Positions 55,606-64,000 of a stretch of DNA of 64,000 nucleotides are shown one piece after another (the first letter of the stretch is position 1; each line of letters begins with the position of its first letter). The translations under genes and the position numbers were made by a program. Below the pieces are notes generated by a model. That model saw only the letters and a list, made by a program, of their open reading frames with translations, made no database searches and was not told the DNA's origin. This stretch comes from Puccinellia tenuiflora (lineage: Eukaryota; Streptophyta; Magnoliopsida; Poales; Poaceae), in assembly GCA_012064385.1 (NCBI GenBank), contig QRDG01000613.1:519326-583325 (forward strand), given 5' to 3'.

Positions 55606-57309
55606 CGTCTCTAGCCGACTTCCTCTCCTCGATTAGGCTTCGAACATCATTGGCTGATGGCGGTTTAGCAACCGACTTTTCCTGTCTTGGCTCTTCCCTA
55701 TGACGGCTTTGGCTCGCGCGACTTGGGTTGCGTGGAGGGCTTGGAGTCCTTTGCCGTCGTGGAGGGGGTATGTACTTGGAAGGGTTATCTCCCTCTTTGC
55801 GCGGTGGAGGCGGCGGTGGAGGTGGCATCTGATCTCTATTATCCTCCCTTCGGGGTTGGTTTTCCCCTTCACGTCGTCGCTCCTGACGGGGTGGTGCTGC
55901 CTTCTCCTTGCGAGGGTCCTCCTTTCGCTCGCGACTTCGATGTCTTTCCCGACCAGCCTCTCGATGGCGAGAAGAGCCAGTCCGGGATTCCGCACCTCTA
56001 GGCTGCTTGTCCTTCGGGTCCTTGCTGCCTTTGTTGTGGTTGCTTGAGCCGGCCGGGTCATCGTCTGGGTCTGTAGGGGCAGCAGCCATTGGTTTGTTGG
56101 CAGTTGACTTGCAAAGGCGAGAATCATCAACAAGCCGTCCTGTCTTGACTTGCGAATCGTTTTGCTGCTGCTGTGCAACCTCCAGTAGATAAGCCGAATA
56201 CTTAAGCCGAGCGTCACGATCCAAGGACTTGTCGAACATGACTTCCTGGGCAGCCTCCATGTTTTTGGCTGGGGTATTGAAATAACACAAATTTGTCACC
56301 GGGTCGCGCCGGTGGTGGTACTTCCTCCAGACTGAATCAACATGGTCGGCTTCCACTTGCTGTGGAAATCCAACCTTTTGTGCAGATTTTTGTCACGAGC
56401 CGGACGGAAAACATCGTCAGCCCCCTTTTCTCTCTGCTTTCGGATGAACTCCGTCTCCTTGTTTGTGAGCTCAACTTCACGCTCTACTATCTGGGCGGCT
56501 TGCTCCTCAAGTAGGGCGCGGCGCTTCTCGATGTCGTCCAGCGATGCGTTCGGAGGGAGTGGCGTTAACAGTTGCTTGTACCTCGCCATCTTTCTTTCGT
56601 GCTCCCTCTCCACCATCTCGCCGGTCGTAGCGTCAATGTCGTCTCCTTCCGCCGGCACTCTATCTGTCCCCTTCAATGGAGCCAGTGGCGGCACGAAATC
56701 CACCTTGAGATTTCCAGCTTGTGGGGTTTTTTCTTCGCCATTGGCGGCCTTTGAGGTATTGGGGTCGTCCTTAGGATCAGAGACGTTTCCCATCAAGACC
56801 TCGGCAGGTCGTCCTAAGCAGGATGCAACTTTCCGACTAAAATCGTCGGATTCTCCTTCAGATTCGAGGTCCTGCTCCATATGGGCGGTGTCCCCTGATC
56901 CGGCTTCTGAATCCACCCCGGCCTGCAAAGCAGGTAGGATAGACTCGGGCTCAGTCATCGACTCGTGTGAGCCGGATTCTCCTACGACGCCGACGAAGTG
57001 GAAGTCCGGCGCCACCATGTTGGAACTTGCGTCATCTTCAGAGTCTTCGTCGTCAGCGTCGAAAGCTAGATCCAGATCGGCGATCGCGTCAGAGTCCAGA
57101 TCCGACTCCTCGTCGAGGTTGCTTGGGTGGGTGGTGGGCAAGCTCGAGGTGAAGCCGAGATCATCCAAGGCCTGGGCGGTGAAGCCGACGAAGATGTCGA
57201 AACCGCCGATGGAGACCGTGGACCAGCCGGCGGGATCCTCCTTTGCCGGCGTCCAGAGGCCATCGTTGAAGACGTGGCCGGCTCCTGATTCGTCGAAGTA
57301 GCTCACCAT
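55606..57309 (-). pseudogene. RLG-2 gag N-terminal part
   Basis: Begins at MVSYFDESGAGH (ATG 57309), about 70 bp after the PBS. The first ~320 residues form a long acidic, Ser/Asp-rich extension (LDSDAIADLDLAFDADDEDS), then a probable coiled coil (EKRRALLEEQAAQIVEREVE). A frame break near 56330 follows, then DSVWRKYHHRRDPVTNLCYF, a Gln-rich stretch and a very basic Arg/Glu/Pro region (RERHRSRERKEDPRKEK, MPPPPPPPPRKEG). The reading is cut at 55606 by RLX-3 and resumes at 48946. Such long N-terminal gag extensions are found in Tat-lineage elements. Open reading upstream of 57309 extends into the LTR and is not coding. Confidence 0.88.
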
Positions 57310-57377
57310 GCCAACCGCGATGGTGTCGCCGACTCCGCCTGCAGCTCCTGGACAGATCGAAACCCCGGAGGTCTCTT

Positions 57378-57397
57378 GCCCCACGGTGGGCGCCAAC
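57378..57397 (-). other. RLG-2 primer-binding site
   Basis: The minus strand reads GTTGGCGCCCACCGTGGGGC immediately after the 5' LTR end, the PBS type of Grande/Cinful-like Tat elements. Confidence 0.88.
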
Positions 57398-57920
57398 TGT
57401 CGTGGTATTGTCGAATCTAGCCGCGGCAGGGGTGCCATCGAGCTAGGTAAAGAGAGGGGTATTGGAGACGTGGGGGGTTCCGGTAACGAAGTGACAAAGG
57501 GTTTACCCAGCTTCGGATCTTGCAACGGTGGCGAAATCCTACGTGCTGCTATAATTCACTATAAGGCTAAATCGCCGAGTTACAGTGGATTAGGGCTCAG
57601 AGCGTATGTGCCCTAAGGCGTCTCCGCGGCCGGCTTATAAAGGCGTCTAGACCCTAGACTTACAGGAGGAAAACCTAACCGACTAAGTTCAGAGTCCAGA
57701 GTCCTACTCTAATCCGGCTTGGGCCCTGCCTTGTGGGCTAAGCCTTCCGCAATGCAGGCCGGCTTCTGGAACCTTCCCTTAGCCGGATGGGCCTCCTGCG
57801 CTTCAGTATACTGGGCCGCCCGGTTAAGCCGGATTCGGCTTACCACCACACTTTGGGCCACCCTGGTCTGCTGGCTTTTAGTCTTCTCTGCGAGGACACC
57901 TGTTCGGCATAACCCCAACA
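57398..57920 (-). repeat. RLG-2 5' LTR
   Basis: 523 bp, same ends as 39206-39719. By eye it differs at roughly 17-20 positions plus small indels (an extra gagtcca near 57695, an extra ca near 57846), more diverged than the RLX-3 pair inserted inside it. Confidence 0.95.
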
Positions 57921-59444
57921 TCTGGAAAGACATCGGGGAAGTCACACACCACTGCAACCTCATGCATTTTAGGCGGTGTGGTGCCTTCCAGGAAACATAG
58001 GCTGATCTCCGGAGATAGAGGGGTGGCAGCGGATGGGGTTGCGGACGAAGGGGACCAGTAACTTACTAGCCCGACAGTTGGGTGGACCACTGTGACCGAC
58101 TTGGCAGCACAATTCAAGTTAGCCTGATATTTGACTAGTCAGTCCATACCCAATATGACATCTATACCATCTGCCTTCAGGGCTATTAGCTGGAAAGGGA
58201 AAGACCAATAGCCTATGGTAATCTGGACTTCCGGAGCTATCCAGTCAGTTCGCCAACTAGAACCTGGTGTTTTAACCACTAGAGGGGATTCCATGTTCAC
58301 GAACGGTATTCGATGGTTGTGTGCATATGATATGGATATGAATGAATGCGATGCTCCATAATCAAACAAGACTGAAGCTGGATGATCATTAATTCGAAGC
58401 GTACCCATGAGGACACCGGGGTCCTCTTCAGCTTCTTCAGTAGAGAGGTGGTTTAGGCGGCCACGGCTAGTAGTCACAGTCTTGGCTGTGGGTGTAGAGG
58501 GTGCTAGTACAGGTGTTGAGGTAGAAGGTGCCTTCCCAGGGCAGTCCCTTGAGTAGTGACCGGGCTGGCCACAGCTGTAGCAGGTGAGCCTCGGCGGTGC
58601 AGGCAGCTGAGGGCGGAAACCACTTCCAGCCGCACCCAAGGTCGAAGTAGCTGGGCGAGGCGAAGGTGGCCTGAACCCTGTAGGTTTTGGCGCGAAGGGT
58701 GCCTTAGGCACAGCGCTGTAGGGCACAAATACCCGGTGGTTCTTGCCCTCAGAAGAAGAGGAGCTCTGGTGGTCCCCCTGCGCAGGCCTCTTGGAAACCT
58801 CCAGTTCATTCCTACCTTGCTCCAGAGTGAGAGCAAGGTTGTACAGCTCCTGGTAAGACTGGAACTTGAAGGGCAGCAGCTCATGACGGAGTCGCGGAGT
58901 CAGTCCCTTGCGGAACAGATACTGCTTATCTTCATCATTGGTCACGTCCCGGGGGGCATAACGAGAGAGGTGGTTGAACTCACGCCCATAAGCTTGGACG
59001 TCCATGCATCCCTGGGTCAGCTCCAGGAACTCCCTCCTTTTTAGGTCCATGATGGGCTGGGGAATGTAAGCCGCACGGAAGGCAGTGCGGAATTCAGCCC
59101 AAATGAAGGTATGGCCAGCCGCAACATGGACACATGGCTTTCCCACCAGGACCCTGCGGCTGCAGTCAGCAGGTAGGTGGCGAAGTTCACTTGTGCTCGA
59201 GAGCACAAAGCCAATCATCAGTATCCAGGGGCTCTTTAGCACAAGCGAAAGTGGGAGGCTGGGACCTCAGGAATTCAGTGAGGTTGTTGCATTCAGTGTT
59301 CCTCCGTGCACCCTGCTGCACCAACTGCGCGAGCAGATTCTCGTTGCGCACGCGACCCTCTTCAGTAATCATCAGAACCTCCGCCATAGTGGGTGGCGGT
59401 GGTGGATCAGGATTGCTTTGTTCACCACAACGGGTAGGAGCCAT
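57921..59444 (-). pseudogene. RLG-1 copy B: gag, protease and RT linker
   Basis: Starts at 59444 (MAPTRCGEQ). The N-terminal ~85 residues are cut off from the rest by a 34-nt deletion near 59192 (between two acttgt repeats) and a 1-nt deletion near 59123. From ~59110 one frame covers GHTFIWAEFRTAFRAAYIPQ, RYAPRDVTND, zinc knuckle CYSCGQPGHYSRDC (~58555-58600) and the protease region, where the active site reads FDYGASHSF, a Tyr in place of the Ser seen in copy A. An in-frame TGA (Trp expected) at 58139-58141 precedes the linker to RT (NCAAKSVTVVHPTVG, LCFLEGTTPPKMHEV, DFPDVFP). The polyprotein is cut at 57921 by RLG-2 and continues at 39205. Confidence 0.93.
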
Positions 59445-59830
59445 TATGGAGATATGAACAAGGACACAGTTAGTATCTCTCTCCGAGTGGATAGGAATCA
59501 AGTAAGCGCTTAGACCCGGCTAAGCGACTACGGATGGCAACAATTCAATAAGATTCAGCGAGGAAGAACATGTATCATCACATCAACATGGCAGGGAAAC
59601 AATTGTACTCAACAAACACAAGCCAGTCGGAATAAAACCCATTAGGTGGTTCAGATACGAGCTTACAAGCCTTAGTCTGCATTACACGAATGGAAATTAC
59701 TGATGATACAAGTCTTTTAGTTCGATACAACAACTAGAACTCGAAAGGCAACCACTACAGATAGTGGGTATCTTGCTCATCACGCAGGAAGGCAAGGATA
59801 CGATACAAGGTACCCGTAGATACCGGTCTC

Positions 59831-60571
59831 CTAGAAGTACCGGGCACGCCACGGGAGACGCACAGAGCGAGTGTGGAAACGGCGGGCACTCGCTGGCTGG
59901 CGGTCATAAGGCGGCGTGTGGACGTCGCCCCCGGTGTCTCGAGCAGGTCCACGTGGTGGAATGGTACCACCCACACGCGGGCTGCTCATGTAGCCGGGCA
60001 GCTCCATCGGTAGAGGCGAAAGGAGATCTGGGGGAAGTATCCCGGCATGGACGTACGGCTCCAAGGTCATCAGCGTGTTCCGGCGACTCTCACGAGCAGC
60101 CACCATGTATAGGTACCACTGACGGGCACGAATGTCGAACGCCCTAACCATCTCGATAAGAGCTCGGTGGCCGTGGTCTGGCTCGGCCGCTGGGTATGAG
60201 TACCTAGCAACATAGCAGCCCTCCAGACCGTCCTCAGCAGCTGGAAAGTGATAGAAATCTGAGATAGGATTAGCTAGGTAGTCACAGTCTCCGCGGTACA
60301 CGGAGAGGCCGTTGAACGCAGCCTCCTGAACAGCCTGCTCCACGGTCATGCCCACACCTACACTCTGGTACTGGACTCCGTCTCCATCCGGAGTCAGGAC
60401 ACGGGCCTCGTAGAAGAATTGCCCCTATCCGTACGGCATGTGCTCCTCGTACACCATGTACTCGGGGTACCAAGGGCAACCCTGGCTGGCTAAGGCAGCA
60501 GCAAACAAGGCGGGAAACCCGCGGACACCCTCACAGCGAGTCAGACGGACAACAAGTCTCGGACGCGTCAT
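59831..60571 (-). pseudogene. RLG-1 copy B: extra ORF between PBS and gag (unknown function)
   Basis: Same 741-nt frame as 31392-32132, starting ATG 60571 (MTRPRLVVRLTRCEGVRG). It is open except for one TAG near 60427 (a Gln codon in copy A). There are no length differences between the two copies across the whole frame, although the surrounding non-coding leader has small indels. The Pro-rich C-terminus (PPDLLSPLPMELPGY, VHTPPYDRQ) and the VEQAVQEAAFNGLSVYRG block are kept. No domain was recognised. The ORF lies between PBS (60835) and gag (59444) on the same strand. Confidence 0.75.
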
Positions 60572-60834
60572 CTGTAGCAACAACAGAACAGTGCAAAGTT
60601 AGGAACAGACTCAAGACTCATGAATTAATCTAGACGGTAAGAACCCAACCTCGAGAACCTTAAACTTTGACCCAACTGCAAGACAAATAGAGGTAAGGTG
60701 ACTCAGAGTTAGAGCGAGTTGGGTAAGAAGTAAAAAGAATCCTAAGAAGGTTTTCACAACTCATGTTTAGGTTATAAATAATTTTCAACTAGACTCGACA
60801 TCGACCAATAAAAGGGTTTTCTACATGCAGTCCT

Positions 60835-60847
60835 GCTCTGATACCAA
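60835..60847 (-). other. RLG-1 primer-binding site (copy B)
   Basis: The minus strand reads TTGGTATCAGAGC just after the LTR B end, complementary to initiator Met tRNA. Confidence 0.93.
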
Positions 60848-60849
60848 CT

Positions 60850-63800
60850 TGTAGCACCCCGACCCCAGAACTATACAGTGAAACGTTGTGTAATCGGTCA
60901 TGCTACACAATCGAGGGTTACTGGGTTTACCAATCCCAGGCCAAAACTCATTGGCAGGTGTGCTCGGAATGGATCATCGGCACACAACACCTCGATCATG
61001 CCATAAGCTCAGACATCGCTTTCACGTATAGTAAAGAGACCAAGACTGCGGAACAACTGGCACATCACAGACTCTACGACACAAGCGATCATAGTTCAAC
61101 TCATATATGAGAAAGATAGCAAATATCATAATCAGAGGTCACAGACCCATCATTACATCAGGCGGAAGCAAATACAGTTGTCTAACAACAAGATCGAAAT
61201 TATGGCCTAAGAGGCCTACAAATAACATATTCCAGCCAGCCTGTTCCGAGACGTCCCAAGCTGCCACCTGGGAACCCCAGACTACTCGTCGATGTCAATA
61301 AAGAACCCACCTTACAGTTCGGTGACGTCCTCCTCTGAAACAAATAATATTCAACAAAGCAAGGCTGAGTATGACGTACTCGCAAGAATTAGTAGGGCGA
61401 TATAGGCCCAATGCTGACGGAGGCTCTAATGCTGTATAATGTAGCTAATTTGCATAAAGCTAGTTTTCCTTTTAAAAGACATAAAGACCCATTGCATCGT
61501 CTACTCAGAATGTTTTCCGAAAAGGGGTAAGAGAGTAAACTTTCATCTTTGGTTCTCAACGAACCATTTGTAACCAGAAACATCTCATCTCCATCAAGGC
61601 ACTCCCTGGAATCACCCTCGAGGAAATGAACCTTTTATCACACGTTGGATTGCAACCTCTAGCTGCCAAATTTATTAATTAGGTTCAGGTTCTCTATGAG
61701 CTAATCCGCCTTTCCCAAGAGTTTGTCCATAACCGTGGACACGGCTTTTCGAAAAGATTAAACCCTGCAGGGGTGTACTATTTTTATCCATTGGTACCGT
61801 CCGACCCCTTGCCTGATCATTTAGCTCTCTTCCGGGGAAAGCCGGCAGGGCGGGCGCGGTTAAACCTTTACCTCGCATGAGACTATCCAAGGGTCATCGT
61901 GACGACAGGACAAGTTCAGTGCCTATTTCAACACCCTGCCCCATCGCCACTCCTATCACCACCATCCTCATCACATCATCATCATCATCATCACCGGCCA
62001 CACACTCGCAAATGGAAAGCGCAAACTAGAGGACCCTTGGATACGCCCGCACAAGTTATTTAGTTAGTAAGGGGCCCATACCCCCACCGATGGTAGCACG
62101 CTCGGTTCTTGGTTCTAGCTAAAAGCACTCTCAGCCTAGGCGACAAGAATGAGGCAAAACACCATCCCCGATGGCAACTCATCCAAGCCTTTTAGCAAAT
62201 TAATTATCCACCACAAGTAACCATCATGTCCGAACATTCCATCAATTGCATAACTCATGGAAATAAATAACGGACAGCTAAGCATTTAACTAAGCATGGC
62301 TAAGCATATGAATACAATGATTATATATTTGTCTCAGGCCCACATCAACTCTACGGTTCATAGGTAGGGATACATGTGATTGGCTCAGGGGACAATGCAT
62401 ATCATAGGATTCTCTAACTTGATCAAAAGTGACATTTGAATCGCATGCAATATTCTGGTGGAGAAAATAATTTGTATAAAACATTAGGATGCTAGATGCC
62501 AAGAAGGTTAGGTTAGTTCTTGCCTTGCTGATAGTACTGGGCGCGTTGATCGTCGAGGTATTGTGGTGGAACCTCGACTCCTGAATCTAACGAAACACAA
62601 CAATAACAGGAAACGAAATAAATAACACGAAATACAAGGTGCAATGCACAATCATGATGAGATGGTCATTTTACGCACTGAAATCATATTGGGCATGTCC
62701 CACAAGTTAAATGGAATCCCTAAAATAAATATTGCAATTAACGGGTCAAAACTCCATATTTAACTTAGTGAATTGCGTTATTATCCAAAAAGTCCAGTAC
62801 TGAAATATGGTTCCTAAATGCATGAAAATGACATTATTAGATAGGTATTGTCCTACTGATCATTTTGGTACTTTGTTTGCAATTTTCCGATTAACGATGA
62901 AGAAATGGTGATTTAAACGGTTATGCAATTTAAATCATTTTAACCAATTCGAAATTAACATCAAAGGAAAAATTTGTTACTTGCTGTGAACTTAACATAG
63001 ATAGATAGCAAATGCCTTGCTGATCATTTTGATATTTTGTTCACAATTTTGAGTGATTATTTCTCAAGTTATGAATTTCCCAAAATTGGAATTAAATCTG
63101 CCATTTTAATAATTTTAAATAAACAACAATTTAAAAGATTCATTATTTCATGGAAACAGAACTAATAATTAGATGTTGTTTTCCTGAACATTTTGAGATC
63201 TTATTTTGCAATTTTTGGATCAAAATTCATCAAGTTATGGATTTTCTAAATTCCATTTATATTCTGCCATTTTAGTATTCATTAAATAAGATCAAATTAT
63301 TTTGGCCAATTAATTCTACCAAGGGCACTAACAGATAGACATTTTCTTCCTGAGCATTTTGGTATATTATTTGTATTTTTCTGAGTTGTGGTTCAAAAGT
63401 TATGTAATTTCAAAGTTCAATTCAATTTCTGTCTTTTAATTAAATTCCAGAAATTGTTGCCGAACCGTTTTTCACCATGGGCTGGGCTAGCCACAGCCAC
63501 TGACTGGTGGGCAGTGGCCACGGTGGCAAGCCACGTCGGCCAGAGGCCCACGGGCAGGTTTGACCGGGCAGGAGACCAGGACCGGCGCGGCGAGCACGCG
63601 GTGACCGGCGGCATGCCGAGCACGGATCCGTCCCGTGCGTGCGCCAGGGAGCCCGAGAGGGTGCGCATCCTGCTCAGCACCGTGTGGAGAACCTAGTGGC
63701 GGCGCTAGGGACCTAATGGTCGCCGGGAAGTGCCCCGGCGACGAGCTACGGTTTGTTCACCATTTACCTCACCATCTTTGGTTTCTTAATTGTTGCTCCC

Positions 63801-63912
63801 TTATTATTTCATGTGAAGCAAAAATAAAATAGGGAATGCCATGATGCAAGATGAGATGCAAAAGTAAAAAATTTTACTCATATTTTCAGGTACCAAAAGT
63901 GGGGCTGGTACA
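60850..63912 (-). repeat. RLG-1 LTR B (5' LTR, 3063 bp, internally deleted)
   Basis: From tgtagcaccccgacc (60850) to ggggctggtaca (63912). Compared with LTR A it lacks the segment equivalent to 35315-36144 (830 bp), the join being ...gagctacgg|tttgttcacc near 63751. The last bases read ctggtaca instead of ctatcaca. The deletion removes part of the GC-rich region near the promoter end. Bordered on the right by copia RLC-2 leader sequence. Confidence 0.93.
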
Positions 63913-63983
63913 GCTTGGCTGTTCCTCTCCTAACTTGGCTCTCTCCTAACCTGGGTCTCTCCTAACTTGGCTCTGATACCAAA
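63913..63983 (-). other. RLC-2 leader and primer-binding site
   Basis: The minus strand reads TGGTATCAGAGCC (63969-63981) next to the LTR. It is followed by a leader with three near-copies of CCAAGTTAGGAGAG (63913-63970). The PBS matches initiator Met tRNA, as in most copia elements. Confidence 0.92.
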
Positions 63984-64000
63984 TGTTAGACTTACCTATG
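63984..64000 (-). repeat. RLC-2 5' LTR, first 17 bp in window
   Basis: tgttagacttacctatg is identical to the start of the LTR at 26595. The remainder lies beyond the window. Confidence 0.92.

Noticed and set aside
60850..63912. LTR B taken as a solo LTR
   Set aside because: It is followed on the minus strand by a PBS, the extra ORF and gag, so it is a 5' LTR.

Overview
This is a window of a large, repeat-rich grass nuclear genome. The TE mix (nested Ty3/gypsy and Ty1/copia elements, CACTA transposons with GCCGACGGC subterminal repeats, Stowaway MITEs with CTCCCTCCGT ends, a Harbinger element) and the sequence style point to the Triticeae (wheat, Aegilops, barley group); the species is an inference. 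One intact host gene is visible: a nine-exon cytosolic triosephosphate isomerase gene on the minus strand (coding exons 19720-22532). Essentially everything else is transposable element.

Layout, left part. 1-4780: a 5'-cut, decayed non-LTR LINE (ORF1, ORF2 with endonuclease, RT, zf-RVT). 5153-7098: the 3' end of a minus-strand copia element, its LTR split by a 1.36-kb non-autonomous LINE with a 14-bp target-site duplication (TSD) and its RNase H cut by a CACTA element starting at 7099. That CACTA stops at a lone N (9349), probably an assembly join. 9350-12029: a LINE-like non-autonomous retroposon, unassigned DNA and a 5'-truncated LINE with a 14-bp TSD. 12033-17152: a complete-ended CACTA (TSD CAG) holding ~353-bp monomers arranged as ~705-bp dimers, a 187-bp MITE, a long fold-back and a transposase-associated-domain gene. 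17465-19243: a PIF/Harbinger element with TSD TAA and an internally deleted transposase. 19530-22655: the TPI gene. 22656-26594: MITEs, a LINE fragment, a CACTA terminus and unassigned DNA.

Layout, right part (26595 to the end) is one nest, all retroelements lying on the minus strand. The outermost is a copia element (3' LTR 26595-26885; PBS at 63969 and the start of its 5' LTR at 63984). Inside is a Del/Tekay-like gypsy (RLG-1) present as LTR-internal-LTR-partial internal, truncated at 29812 where it joins copia pol directly. RLG-1 is interrupted in its pol (TSD TCCGG/TCTGG) by a Tat/Grande-like gypsy (RLG-2, 39206-57920), whose gag is in turn interrupted (TSD CGTCT) by a young non-autonomous element (RLX-3, 48947-55605). 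Divergence of the LTR pairs follows the nesting: about 14 differences in 1429 bp for RLX-3, clearly more for RLG-2, and more again plus an 830-bp deletion for RLG-1.

The least-explained content is: (i) a spliced gene with its own TATA box running antisense inside RLG-2; (ii) a 741-nt ORF between PBS and gag in both RLG-1 copies, each with a different single nonsense codon; (iii) an intact 225-codon ORF just after the PBS of RLX-3 although that element lacks gag and pol; (iv) three exact copies of the RLX-3 polypurine-tract motif; (v) a ~105-bp-arm fold-back upstream of the CACTA gene; and (vi) the higher-order satellite-like repeat in the CACTA elements. No tRNA, rRNA or CRISPR was recognised.
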